A stretch of 64,000 nucleotides of DNA from Brachypodium distachyon (GCF_000005505.3 NC_016134.3:3100001-3164000); one strand, 5' to 3'. Shown: positions 34,091-46,740, counted from the stretch's first letter. The notes: generated by a model from the sequence alone, not told the origin. Numbers and translations: made by a program.

Positions 34091-37000
34091 ATGGGGGAGG
34101 TGAGCGCCAGCCAGACCGGCCGAGAGCTGCTGTGCTTTGCTTTGCATGTTTCCTCGCCTTGCGTGATCGTTGCTGCGTCCGTTTTGTGCGTGCGTGGGGT
34201 TTTGTTTGGGTTTGATTTCGCTGGGGGAATTTGGTGTTCTTCTGGCCCGGTGGTGTGATTTGAGCTGTGGATTCATTCGCGGTGGTTTTGGCTTGCGGGT
34301 TTTTGGTTCCGATGATCAATCGAGCTCTTCGCCAGTGTCATTTGGCCGGCGGTGCTTCGGCTCGCCATGGCGTGTTGCTTCGACACCGGCGAAGAGAGCC
34401 GGCCAGCTGATCGCTGAAGCGAGATGAGGCAGCATGTGCTCGCGAGGCAGACATCTGGTGCTCCGTCTTTGGTCATTTCCCTCTTTTTTCGGTTGGGGTT
34501 TTGAGAGGTTTTTGGGGTTTCGCTTCGTGCGATGCGATTCGGTCGGCGCTCGATCTTCAGTTCGTTCAATCGCCAGGGCAGAAGAATTCCGCCATTTCGT
34601 TGATTCCGGGTTTTGGTGCTTCGGTTGCAACTCCATTGGATTTGCACGTTTTTTGCTGGCTCGATTGTTTGGTATGCTTTTTTTCTTCCTTCTACCGAGA
34701 TTTGTTTCGCTTTGCTTCAAGGGATCATCAAGTCCGAGCGAGGCGTACTACCGCCATGTGATCCTTTAATTTGCTCGTCTCGCTGTTGTGCGAGGGTTTT
34801 TGGTTCCGATTCGTCGGTGGTTTTCCTCCCTTTGTTCGTCGTTGTGAGGCTTCGAGGTTTACTCTTGCCAGAATTGGCTGTTGATTCGGGTTTTTTCAGC
34901 CGCTAGATCGAGTGGGGTTTTTTGTTTTGTTTTGTTTTTGCATCAGAAGAGCTGTGTTCTCCGTGCCGTTCGATGAGTAGTACTCATGTCTATTTCGGGC
35001 TTTGCTTTGTTCGATTTGACGAGGCGCTGTGCGAGATTCCACGCGTCGGATCATAATCCTGAAAGGATCGTTTCCTTCTCGCTTTGGTAGATTGATTCGC
35101 AGAGATCGGTCTTCCTCTTTTTCATAACTCCATTTCGGGTATCGCGTCAGCTCCTTCCTCTCTCACTCCCACACACACACACACACTCTCTCTCACTGCG
35201 CGTGTCATCCATGGCCTGCCTGCCTGCCCGTGATGTCTCGATGTGACTAGGCTGCGTTTCTTCGCACTGGCTGGCTGCTGCCTGATGATGAAGCTCTCGT
35301 CTCATCTGTTTGTTTTTACTGCTAGTTCTTACACACAACCGTTTCCCCCTTGCGTGTCCCAAGGGCGATCGACGGGTGAATTTTGCTCGGGTTTCCAGTT
35401 TCGTGCCACCGCTCGGAGGGGGTAACCTTGGTGGCAGACCGACTCTAGTTTTGGCTGCATTGTCCAAAATACAAACCCACCTATTTTCGTGTGTGTTATC
35501 CGGTCCTGCTTTCTTATCATGCTGCTTTCGGTTTCTTCCTCGTGCTTTCGGTTGCCAATGCTAGCGCATGATCTTGCACACATTAAGAAACCGCCAAAAT
35601 TTCGCAGTAGTTTCCTTTGTGTCGTGTTGTGTGTGATGATGAGTTTGAAGCTATTTTGGGTTGTCAAAAGATGAAGCTTCTTGGGGTTGCCCGGGTAATT
35701 AATCCGCCGCGTTTAATTAAAGCAAAGCCTCGACATTTTTGGTTGTGCAGAGTTCGAGCGAAGAAGCGAGCGGGACGGAGGCGGCCGGGAGCAATAGGAT
35801 GGGGAAGGACAACGGCGTGTCCCGCGCCGTCGCGGAGGACGACACGGCGCTGCTGCTGGCGGCGGTGGAGAGCTTCAGGAATGTGGCCCTGGGCCGGCTG
35901 CGGCAGGGCTCGGACGCGTCGAGGATCCTGGACCAGGAGATGTCCACGCGGCTGCTCCACCTGGCCTGCAAGCACGACGCCGTGGAGTGCGCCAGGCTGC
36001 TCCTCGACGGCGGCCGCGGGATCACGGCGTGCCCCGTCGACGCCAGGGACCAGCTCACGCGCACGCCGCTGCACGTCGCCGCGGAGACGCACTCCGCCAG
36101 GTGCATCCAGCTGCTCCTCTCCAGGAACGCCCGCACTGACGTGAGGCTCGTCGATGGCAGGCACCTTATCGCGCTCGAGATCGCGCTCATGAGCAGAAGG
36201 TATGTAAATTGTTCATGCCATCCTTTGCTACTACTCCCTCCGTCCCAATTTTTGTTGGGATCACTCCAATTTTACCCCTGCAATGCAATGACTCTGTTAC
36301 TGGCTGCTTTCTCTTCAGGGTTCAAGTTGAATGGTCGCCGGACAACCCAGTCGAGGATCTCCTGGCTTGTCTGGAACAAATGGTTTGTGTCATCACTCAT
36401 CACCACACTCACCCATTTGACTCTACTCAATGCGTCTCTGATGCAAAACTGTCACCTCTTCTGTTGTGTGTAGGATCTGAACGCAGTGAAGCTTCTGGCA
36501 CAGAAAACCAGGGAGGTAGGGGAGGTGGCTTACAGGTACGCCATGGAGGGGCGTGTTGCTGCACTGGCCATGCTGCTTCTGGTGGTCGAAGACAAGATAT
36601 CATCAACAGTGAGCGTGGTGATAGACGGCGTTAGGACCAAGAGATCGATTTACAACTCTGTCGTCGACGAGGTTCTGTCGATGGGAGACGCTTCAGCTAG
36701 AGATGGCAATGACAGGAGGAAGGCCCTGCTCTGTGAGATTCAGCTACTTAACCAATTCGGTGCCTCGTCATGGAGGGACCGAAACGCTGACAGGAGAATC
36801 CTGCCCCCTCTACTAAGGGCTGCCAAGGTACTCTGCTGTTCATCGTATTTAAAAGCTTATTATGTCGGTGAACAGCATAAACTACAAATTCTGCAGTACA
36901 TGATGGAAGCAACATCTTTTTCTTTGTTCAACAATGTTCATCACATGAAATGAGTTGCTATGACTGCCATGCATGCAACTTGATTATCCAGCATCTCTAG

Positions 37001-40000
37001 TTTGAGGTCTAAAGCTATTTTGTCCTTTTTAAAGAACACCTCTGAATTTCGAATACAATATGAAATGAGTTTACTATTACTACAATGGAACTTGAGTTTT
37101 CAGTGTGTTTTGAGTTCTACACCTAAAAACCCCCTGAATATAAGCTCTACATGAACGAGTTACCATGACTACCATCTTGAGTAGTCAGTGTGTGTAGGTT
37201 ATGATCCACACCTTTTCTTAGAAAACACAGCTCTGATTTGTTTCTTGGATTTGGTTGATGCGATATCGCTTTGATCATGTTGATGTTTCTAAAGCTGCAC
37301 TCTGCCTATGCAAAATTGCAAATACTTACTATGAATAACCATCCTTGTGTAGGTTGGAGATATGAATGTCACAAAGATGCTTCTGATGGGTGATGTTGAT
37401 GTCAATGAAACTGACCCCGAAGGAAACACAGCACTTCACTGGTGCCTTAGTGGTAGCTCTAGCACACAGGAGCCAAGGTGCTCTTCTCCAAAACTCTGCT
37501 CTTTCATTAACATCTGAATTGCAAAGTATTTCTTTCTATATTTCTATTTCCAAATGTTCCTTATTTGCCTTCTGTCTTTGTGCAGGATTGTGTGGCTCCT
37601 CCTGAAGAATGGTGCCAGAGTTTTCCAGGGGAACAAGCTAGGTCTCACACCAGTGCACACCGCTGCGGCCAAGGGCAATTACAAGGCTCTTCAGGTAGCC
37701 TTTTGTTACTTGCTTTCCGAGTGCTTAAATAAGACAACTCGCGACTAATTTTCCTTTGATGCGCAAGTCACTTCTGCTTCACGCACAAGATTGCGTTGAT
37801 ACTCCTTCAAAGACCAAAGAAACACCATTATTCCTTGCTGTGAAGAACGGTTCTGTACACTGTGTAAAGCTTCTTTTGCGCTTTGGGGCTAACCCCAAGG
37901 CCCAGAATCTACGGTGAGTAATATTTCTGATGAATTCTTGGATTCAATGGCTTGATGCACTCATCATGCGTGTGGTTCTTTGACGTTGAACAGAAAGCAA
38001 AGGCCAGTTGACGTGGCAACATCCCAAGACATGCGTTTCATTCTCAACTCGGCGAATGTGGTACCATGTAAGTTAATTTGCTAGGATAAAAGATATTTGA
38101 GTGAGCTTAGACAAAGTACTATATTCAGTAAATATATAATTTAAGCATTTGATTGCCTCTCATTTTGTGTTTGACATTGCAACCTAAGCATATGTCCACA
38201 TTCCTTTCTGTTTGTATGATCTATGTCAAAATTTCATTACATTGTAAGGAATTTGATTATTTCGATTTACGTCAAGATTGGTTAGTCATCTCTTTGTGTT
38301 ACTGTGCAATGGTAGATATCCAGTTCTAAAAACACGCATGCACACAGTGGCTATCCAGAAAACTCCCTTTTTAAACAGAGATTTGTTCTTTTTTAGTGAA
38401 CCATAGCTCACTTCAAAAGAACCATGTGACGAAAAAAGAAAGGCGCAAGGAGCTCCTGGATGATGATTTCGATGATTATGTCAACGATGATTTTGATGAA
38501 AGGTATGTATTGTACATGTTAGTACATGTTAGTACATGATTACATAATCGTATAATGTGTGCCTCTTATCTGAAATTCAAATTAACATTCCTACTTTGAA
38601 TATTGTTGCAGCTATACTGAGCGACAAGCATCAGTAGGTCATCGGGATTTTCGCTCCAGCAACTATTCTACTCAAGGGACTAAGAGTAAGAGCCAGAATG
38701 CTCCGAAACAAAGCCCCAAATTTTCTCGGGTAAGCTAAACATGCTGTGTCTATACTACCAATTAACTATTTCTTCACTTGGTCTACTTCTCACAAGACAG
38801 TTTCTTTCTAGCATAATGATTATTGGGAGAAGCATGACTACACTCGAAAAATCTTTGTTGGGGGTCTCCCACCTTCTGTGGACAATGGTACATCTTCATA
38901 AATCCTGAACTAAATGTGTTCAACAAAGTAAAAACGAATGTATGCCTAACACTTTCTTTGTCATTCCTTTCTGATAGTGTACCTTGGCAAATTCTTCGCT
39001 GCTGAATTCGGACCTGTGGAAGAAGCAATGGTTATCATGTTAAAGATAGACAACCATATACAGTCCCGATGCTTTGGCTTTGTAAAATTTCAAAGAGAGA
39101 AGGATATGTTGAGTGCAAAGGAAGCTCAGTATGTTTATGTGCTTGGGAAGAGAGTGGAGATAAAGGATGCTGTGGCTAGACCGTATTCGCCTGAACCCCG
39201 AAGAGCTATTCCTCACCATATACACGAATCCCCAAGAGTAACTCATAGCGTGCCAGAGAGTGAACCAACTGAGCAACATTACGGGAAGCGGCGGCCATTA
39301 CCGGAGAAGAGCCTCCCATCTTGGTTCTTCATATTCCGGAAGTGGTTGCCTGGATTTCTTGTGGACGCAACTGAACGACATGGAGGGAGGTACCCATTGA
39401 GCTCCGTGAAGAGTGATTTCAGATCAAGTTGCAGAATGGAGCTTGATCATGGCACTCTTGGCTACCCTAAGTTAAGTGACTTCATGCGCTCCCTTCCTGG
39501 CATCTGCAGGATGTGTGTCGTCCCTGTAGGAACTGGCCCTGCAACACATATGGTCCTTCTTCCACCACTCTCAAGACCGAAGTATGTACCCTTGCTAGAG
39601 CCTTACTCCTTTGATCACGATGAGCTCCCAGAATCAGTGTCAGATGATCACTCTCCACGATCAGCACTTACCGCCAACAACACCGAAGACTCTCCACATA
39701 ACATTGACAGTCAGCATGGTGATGCTTGCAGTGAGAGTAATGTTCAGAGCCCGCATGATGATGAGTGCAGCAGAAGCAATGCTGACAGCCCGAGGGATGG
39801 TGATTCCACCTCCAATGGTAGCTTACTGGATGAGATTACTGTCAGTACAGCAAAGCTTGATTTGATCGACTTACCTTCAGGAAAGCCTGATTTGATTGAG
39901 TCTGAACCTCTTCCTCAAAGAATTGAATCAGGACCATTATGGAAGCCTGACTTGGTTGAGTCTGCACCTAAGGTTGGTTCGATAGAGTGCAGAACTCCTA

Positions 40001-40815
40001 GGAAGCCTGATTTTGTTGAGCCTGGACCTACAAGGACACTTGATTTAGTTAAGTGCAGACTTCCTAGGAAGCCTGATTTGGTTAACCCAGTACTTGAAAG
40101 GAGGCTTGATTTCACTGAATCCAGACCTACAACATGCTTTGTTGATCATCCGCTTGAAAGGGCAGCAGTAACTCCAAGCAGCTGCGAGACTGAAATGAAA
40201 TTCTCCTTCTTCCAATCACAGTGGGACAAGTACCTAGTAAGTGCCCCCTTCTTGTGAAATGTGATTTACATTTCTTGCCACGTTACGCTCAGCATCATGT
40301 GTAACTAATGCAGTTCTTTCCACTGTAGACTCCATATCCCAAGAGTGATTACTGCATCATATGTCGTTCCTTAGATGCTGCGATGAAACTGGTCCCTTGC
40401 CTTCACAAGATTTGTGTTGCCTGTATGATGAGGTGCAATGTCAGGGCATGCATGACCTGTGGCACTGCTGTAAGTGGAGTGAAGTCTTCTCCTGTGCTGG
40501 ACGCAAGATGCCGATACGTGGTAAGAAATGTTCCTCGGACAGTTGAAATTTGCTCTGATGCTGCTTTTACTTCACTTGATTTTCCTGATCAATTGCTGAA
40601 ACATGCAGGGAGTCATGGGGTGCGACTCGGATCAGAAGTGCCAGTTGATGGTTGCCTGCGGTGGAGCTGATGCGATTGTGCAATGTTCCCCCTGTATGCA
40701 CACCATTGCATGCCGAGGCTGCCTTCTGGCTTCAGTGACATTGCTCAAGAACTGCACAGTCTGTGGCTGCATGATTGAGCACTTCAAGTTTGGTTCACAA
40801 GGCTTAGCTCCCTGA
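34091..40815 (+). CDS. Ankyrin-repeat, RRM, LOTUS/OST-HTH and RING-like zinc finger protein
   Basis: The exons are 34091-34099, 35751-36199, 36319-36382, 36474-36827, 37353-37477, 37586-37694, 37768-37913, 37994-38067, 38397-38502, 38612-38729, 38812-38887, 38978-40236, 40329-40520 and 40609-40815. They total 3288 nt (1095 residues plus stop), all with GT-AG borders and in frame. Ankyrin repeats occur at about residues 60-150 (TRLLHLACKHDAVECARLLL, TPLHVAAETHSARCIQLLL) and about 300-440 (GNTALHWCL, LTPVHTAAAKGN, TPLFLAVKNGSVHCVKLLL). An RRM at about 526-610 has RNP2 IFVGGLP and an RNP1 variant RCFGFVKF. A LOTUS/OST-HTH domain at about 655-740 reads LPSWFFIFRKWLPGFLVDA through ELDHGTLGYPKLSDFMRSLP. 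Then come degenerate KPDLVES-type repeats (about 840-930), a RING-like C3HC4 cluster (CIICRS...CLHKICVACM...CMTC, about 970-1010), and a second cluster (CSPCMHTIACRGC...CTVC) before the end. LOTUS domains bind RNA or helicases and RINGs suggest E3 activity, so a role in RNA-linked regulation or turnover is inferred. The start at MGE is chosen because a GTGAGC donor follows at once and joins in frame to SSSEEASG; MGKDN at 35799 is an alternative internal start. Confidence 0.9.
34100..35750 (+). other. Large first intron of the ankyrin-LOTUS gene
   Basis: A 1651-bp intron begins GTGAGC only 9 nt after the start codon and ends TTGTGCAG. It is T-rich on the plus strand. Long leader-proximal introns of this kind often boost expression in grasses. 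An (AC)n/(TC)n tract lies at about 35155-35195. Confidence 0.75.
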
Positions 40816-40851
40816 TACATCCGTGATACCGAAGACTGAACTAATACATAG

Positions 40852-40857
40852 AATAAA
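40852..40857 (+). terminator. Candidate polyadenylation signal
   Basis: AATAAA lies 37 bp after the stop codon of the ankyrin-LOTUS gene. The distance is short, so a later signal may also be used. Confidence 0.5.
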
Positions 40858-40859
40858 GC

Positions 40860-41548
40860 AGGCAATCCCACAATCTGAAGGAGAGATTGATCCCCTTTCC
40901 TTCGATTTTCCGAGCATGTGGGATGATGTGCTAAAAATAGGTCATGTTTAGAGGAGTGTACTTTTCTTGCTCCCTTCTATCTTTGCTTAGAAATGCCTTG
41001 TCAGACATGCTTGATGGTCACCATTCTGTAAGCTTGCGATGGGAGGGCGTTCCCACCGATTTTGGCAAGCTTACAGCATATGTACCATGTAAAGTCCCCC
41101 TTGTTATCTGCTGTCGTACTCTTCCATCGAACCTTTGTGAAAAGTACTATCGAAGTAAGGTGGATCCTTTTTAGTTTCATCTGTGGATGAGCTGTGTGGC
41201 AGTTTATAATTAGATTTTCAGTTGTCTGAATTTGGTGCATGGTGCTCTTTCATATGGGTCAAATTTTGTCGGTATTTGGGTGGTCTATTGAACGTTACAA
41301 TTCTAGATTTGGGATAAATCGTTCTGTTTTGATGGATTGTGTGAAGTTTTCTTACTTGTTCTTTGAACAATTGCTAGAGATGTGCAGTTTATTCAATGAT
41401 TATTTAGTTCTCTTGGAATCATTTTGAAGCTCAGAATCCTTTTGAGGACAACTTCATCATGTTGAATACTGAGGTCTCAGCTACTAAACTTACCTTTGCT
41501 TGCCAGTCTTGCTCACAGTAGAGCAATATACTGGTGCATCGCCATTTT
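40860..41548. other. 3' flank of the ankyrin-LOTUS gene
   Basis: Possibly extended 3' UTR. At 41252-41285 there is a stretch (TATGGGTCAAATTTTGTCGG) that is repeated at 48245-48264. No gene was seen. Confidence 0.4.
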
Positions 41549-41760
41549 CTATAAAGTATGCATTGTTTTTGCTACATACACATTGGCATTGCGTGCCAAC
41601 AATTCTGTGTGTGTTGTTATGATGAGATTTGTTTCTATGCTACAAATGTTGCATGTGGGACTTTTGATGTTGCGACGAGTTTTTATATATGTTGCAATTG
41701 TATATATTTTTTGTTTGCTTGTGGTGTGATGAACAGATGGACGAAATTTTGCTTTTAAAG
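41549..41760. repeat. Degenerate TGTTGC-rich repeat, copy A
   Basis: Irregular repeats of the type ATGTTGCATGTGGGACTTTT, GATGTTGCGACGAGTTTTTA and ATGTTGCAA occur here. Related arrays appear at 59800-60030 and 60170-60230. They look like the internal repeats of a dispersed grass DNA transposon, but no termini were found. Confidence 0.5.
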
Positions 41761-41886
41761 TGGATCCAAGAACCAGGGGACCGACGGATGGGGATCCCAT
41801 CCACCGATTGACGCGTAGCATTGCCCTATGACCCTATCGGCAGTCATGGGCAGAGCCAGGACTTGAGGAGCCTGTGCAAGTTTGAG

Positions 41887-42040
41887 CCTAAGAGCATCTC
41901 CATTAGGTTCTCTAAAACTGGTTATGGATAAGAGATAGATAATTTTCTGAGAAAAAAGTAGCCTTTTTCCAGCAGGTTTCATAAAACTTGTTCCCTAAAA
42001 ATTGTTCTTCTCCCTTGCACCTCACTATTACACACATTCA
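41887..42040. mobile_element. Possible MITE with GAGCATCTCCA start
   Basis: The segment starts AAGAGCATCTCCATTAGG and contains two related inner blocks, TAGGTTCTCTAAAACTGGTT and CAGGTTTCATAAAACTTGTT. The far end is not defined. Confidence 0.4.
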
Positions 42041-43080
42041 CCCAGACATCACAGGAGCAATTTACCCACAAATTTGTTGCATCATCTGGAGCTGAGCTAG
42101 GCGCCACTCGCGATCAGAAAGCTCAGTCAACTGGAGCTAGCACAAACTAGGAATTTTAGACTCCAAGCAACGAACTGTAGGCTGTAGGAGGAAAGAAAGG
42201 AAAGAACATCTGGACATGTACTGTACGGAGTACTACTTACAGAGGAGAGCCACCGGGTGGACCGCGTGCTCGCCGGCGCAGCCAGATGAAGTGCCTGCGC
42301 TCGCGCAGCGCCGTGGAGACGAGCAGGGGATCCATCGATGGGCACACTGCGCCAGCGCCATATCCCGGGCCGAGCTCTTGCGGCGGCCGTCAAAATCCAA
42401 GTAAACTCAGTAGGGCGATCTCTCCTGGTCGTGGAAGCTTCTCGTTTGCTTCTGAAGTCAGCCCAGTTTTCTAGGCCCAGTTTGCATCTGAATCCAGCCC
42501 ATTACGAACAGAAGGGATGCCCAACGCAAACCACCACTCGGTCTTTTCAACGTTTTGACTTGTCGATAGCCCGGTCAGGTGCCCATAGAGAGTATTGTCA
42601 TATGTGGATATTCTTTTCCATAAAGTGGGTCAAATTTAATATTTTTGACTTATGACAAAACCTAAAAATACACTTATCTTATCTGTGAACGGAGGAAGTA
42701 CTTAGTAGGAAACTCGTACTTTTGCACTACTTTCCATGATTTATCCCCACTAAGTGAGAGATCAATTATAGAATTTCATCATACGTTTACAATTTGAAAT
42801 ATTCCTTCATTAATACTCAATATCACTCCATGGATTTTTTTTAAAAAGTTTGACGTAGTACAAAACCTAAAAGTACAATTATTTGTGTACAGAGGAAGTA
42901 TTTAGTGGGATATTTATACTTTTACATTTATACTTTTACACATGCATGCATGCCACTTTCCATCAAGTTATCCCCACTAAGTGACAGATCTATTTTAAAA
43001 TTTCATTATATGTTTACAATTTTGGATACTCATTTATTGTTGTTCAATTTCACTCCCATATGTTAATTAAAAATATCAAC
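42041..43080. repeat. Intergenic with a tandem duplication of about 200 bp
   Basis: Units at about 42654-42835 and 42860-43070 share ACAAAACCTAAAA.TACA, GGAGGAAGTA/GAGGAAGTA, TTTATCCCCACTAAGTGA.AGAT and CATACGTTTACAATTT / TATATGTTTACAATTT. No coding potential was found. The 42240-42420 stretch is GC-rich but contains no recognisable protein. Confidence 0.75.
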
Positions 43081-43087
43081 AACAACG

Positions 43088-46050
43088 TACGACGCATCGT
43101 CTAATACCTCTAGTGCGCTGACAAGGTGGGAGTAGGATCACACAGGTCCTTAACAACATGGCATTGCCCTGACACATAACTTAACCGTGGATGGCACTTT
43201 TGGCCTAATGTACATGTCAATAGCCAAGACCGCTCTTAAAGCCTCCACGATATGGTCCTTTCTCCATGCTAAAGCATCTACGTCCAGGCCCGGTGTTCAA
43301 TACAAGCTTCTTGAGTGACGTCGAAACCGCAAGGATATGCCGTGTGAGCTCAATCATCTTCGCAGAGGAGAAACCACTGAACTGCACATTCTGAAGCTTG
43401 GCGTGCGTTTGCTCAGGCAACTGTCTCAACCCCGAGGGATCTTCAAAAATGGAGACATGCTCCATCCGTCGCTGCGATACCTAATAAAGATTCAAAAGAA
43501 ATCTTCTATCGAAGGTTCCACTACCATTACAAACATCTTCACATGAAGAAACGCAACTTACATCCAAGACCAATGTCGCCAAGGAAGGAGAAGCATCAAT
43601 TAAAGAAGCCAGTAAAACATAATCATATCTCGGAGAATTGTCCACAGTAACATAAATCATCAAATATTTAAGGTGGAGAAATCTGCCAGATACTGTTGGT
43701 CTATTGACCGTCTGCATAAACATGCCAGATTTAACGAAATCAAATATATGGTGTCTGCATAGCATTTATATAAAGCTTCCATTTTCTAACAAAATAGCAT
43801 TTATATAAATATAGCTAGGATGCAGTCACGTAAAGTTTTAGAATATACCTCCTTGGTTGACTCTATGGAAAGAGTTTCAAGATTTGGCATGCTGGATCCA
43901 AGCTTAGCGCAAGTATAACGAACAGTACCGGGATAATTCATGTCAGGTTCTTCACTTGCGACTCTGCTCCTCCAAGTAAGAGTTGTAACTGGAAGCCAGC
44001 TGCAACTCGCATATTGGAGAGGTTTGGAGCCTCACTCTCTATCACTTTGAGCTCCCTGCAATAAAGCACCTCCAGGTAGCTCAACCTCCGAAGATGGCAA
44101 GGTATCTTCAAGCGATATATTTCACTGCAACATCTGAGTGTGAACCGCTCCAAAGCAAAAGAATTAGACAAAAGCCACCCTAACCCTTTCCCCGTTATAC
44201 GCACCATACCCAGATATAAACTCGTCAGGCTTCTCAAGCAACCAAACCCAACTGTGGGTTGAAAGGCACAACAATCAAGATAAAGAGATCGAATCGAGTT
44301 TCCATTTCCATCAGCTAAAAGTGAGCATGGGAACTTAATACGTATCGGTTCCTGAACACGGACTGATGGCGAGTTCTTCAATCCCTGGTTTAACAGCCAT
44401 CTGAAGCCAACTGTCAAGATAATAATGGTCCTTCACACTGCAACTTGGAGCATCCAAAAGCTGGAATGTCTTCACACCAACGCCTGAGTGTTTTTTAAGA
44501 ATATGGTCAAGTTTGGTGGCGTAATCTTTAGCTATTTCAACATTTTCAGACACTCTCCCTTTCAATCCCAGAGTTTTCATGCTGAAAGTGAGGTTTGGAT
44601 GGGATCTCCAAGAACACAGAGAGGCACGAGACACGCAAGTGGCTCGGGCAGCATCTCGCATTGGCATCAGGGAATGTATTTGAATCCAGATATCCTGCAC
44701 GCGCAATCATGGGCGAAAAGTTTATCAACAAAGATGTAAATGTAGATCATTATTTCAATTCAACAACTGAAGGTGTTATGGATAGAACCACACAGAATAA
44801 CACTCTACCCACTGCAGTGGAGAGATGGATGGTGCATTGGGCTGTAACTGTGGCAGCAGAGATAAGTGATGAAATCCTACATGGATATGCCGTTCACTTT
44901 GTTTCAATGAATCGCAATCACAAGTCCCAATTATCAGTATGTGAGAAAGACAGAAATTAATAATGTCTGCAAACTCATATTTATGGCCAAACTAGAAATA
45001 AAATAATTTATCAGATTGTATGTTCCAACAAAGCTGGCAACGTTGTGATGATTAAATACAAGTGATTGCCAGAGGACTGAATGAGAGATGGAAATCCGGC
45101 AACCTCTCAGCTTCAATAAATGTTTAGTTTTAATGTTTTATGCTCAAAGATCATTGAAAAATAGCTGTGTCTAAGAGCAACCATTATATGGCTGCCTTTA
45201 ATCAGGAGAAAGATTGTGATGGAGCTGCTATTGTAGGTGGTCTGTCTGTAACGGCTGCTGAACCAATCACATATTTTCAGATTTCGGTGGGAGAATGGGA
45301 GATTCTATGTTCAGAATTTTTATTGTTTATTTATTTTTGGTTTTGCTTTTGCCACTAAGAAAGCTGAGTTATGACCTTTGCACATAAATTTCGATGTTTC
45401 TTATTTTAGGCATCGCACCTTTACACCACTGTTCACTGGTGCTGTGGAGTGGGAGTTGCTACAAAAAAGTTTGTTCAGGATGACGTTGGAATGTGCTAGA
45501 AGTGGAAGAGACTAGGTGGTTGTACACTGAGGGATTAGTTAGGCATAAGCAGGACAGTATTGGATCTAGGCCACATAAATCACAGCAAAAGAAGCATAAG
45601 TGGTAAAGTGGGAGATAGAGAAGTTCCACAAAGTTTACTCCAGCTTCCAAAAGAAAATGGGATATCTACGACTTACAATAGATAGTCTTTTGCTGGACAA
45701 CTAAATCTAATTTGAACAGGGCCAATTTATCCAATACAGAGTAGGAGATTGTAAGATAACAGATCATATACCTTTTTATTTAGTTAGCATAGGTCCAGAA
45801 ATTTATGCAGTTCAAGAAGTTATAGTGATATTTTGCTTGCAACACCAGTTTTCCGCAATCAACATTTTGTGACATGCCTCTGGGAGTTCTGGCCCTGGAT
45901 ATCCCTTTTCTTCACCGCTCTGCGAACTATCCTCTTGTTGGCAGGGTGAGCCTTTTCTTTTACCCTGTGAAGCAATCGATCCAGTAGCAACACAATCTTT
46001 TTGGCCGGCTGAGGCCTTCCTTTCATCCAGTGAAACAACCAATCCATCTG
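43088..46050 (-). pseudogene. F-box/LRR/FBD protein pseudogene
   Basis: The exons can be followed on the minus strand: 45878 to about 46048, 43850-44694, 43562-43754 and about 43100-43480. The first encodes KRKGSPCQQEDSSQSGEEKG, then YPGPELPE. The second continues DIWIQIHSLMPMRDAARATC, an F-box that would contact SKP1 in an SCF ubiquitin ligase. Leucine-rich repeats follow (SIRSLYLDCCAFQPTVGFG, SLTSLYLGMVRITGKGLGWL). The last exon carries the FBD-type end (LQNVQFSGFSSAKMIELTRH, STSLKKLVLNTGPGR). A one-base insertion near 44338 (TATTAAG for TATAAG) and another frameshift near 43940 break the reading frame. The first intron (44695-45877) would use a GC donor. Family and order are clear; function is lost unless these are assembly errors. 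Confidence 0.85.
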
Positions 46051-46587
46051 CAACAAATGATGCATGGTTATGAACAATAAACGAGTAAAAAAGAAAAAGG
46101 AAAAAATACTCAAGAACACAAATACACAAATTTGCACAGAAATTCCATCTCTTTCTGCTATCCAACTTCTGCGGGAGAACACTAACTGCTTACAAAAAAA
46201 TTGCTCCCATTTAAGAAGGAAAAGGAAACTCTACCCGATCACCCCCATGAATTTGAAAAACACTCGGGGTACTCTTTAATCTCATCGGATCAATATCTCT
46301 TGAAAACCGTGTTGGGCTGTTAATTGGCTTCAATATGTGCTACCTTTGAATCAAATCACGCACCACGCCCAAAGTAGACTGTTGGCTCCTTTAGAGTGAG
46401 TCAATGTAGAACCATAACCCTTAGTTGGTGACTTGGTGTGCAATTGTTGATTTCCCGCAAGTTGCTTTTTATATCCTTAAATATCCTTACCCTTGTGGCC
46501 TGTTTTGCTCATGTTTTCTTCCCATCTTATTCTCTATCCTTGCTCAAGCCATGGCTGACCCAGTGCCATAGCCTTCTTCTACGCGGC

Positions 46588-46617
46588 CAACCCAACCCAA
46601 CCCAACCCAACCCAACC
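46588..46617. repeat. (CCCAA)n short tandem array
   Basis: About five to six copies of CCCAA, which reads TTGGG on the other strand. It is superficially telomere-like but is not the plant TTTAGGG repeat. Confidence 0.9.
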
Positions 46618-46740
46618 AAACACAATGCCACTAACGCCGTCTTCTTTATTACGAAGGGACATGACTAAAAATCAAGAGCAGACTCAATAAAGCAGGGATG
46701 TTTTTTACGCTACGTAACATTCTCAACAAGGTACACTACT

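Noticed and set aside
33230..34320. Several overlapping long frames on both strands (up to 193 codons)
   Set aside because: They lie in the GC-rich promoter, leader and first intron of the ankyrin-LOTUS gene, overlap in many registers and carry no domain.
35617..36164. Arg/Thr/Ser-rich frames on both strands over exon 2 of the ankyrin gene
   Set aside because: They are shadow frames of the true ankyrin-coding exon, which is in frame with its neighbours.
46588..46617. Interstitial telomere repeat
   Set aside because: The unit is CCCAA, not the plant CCCTAAA repeat.
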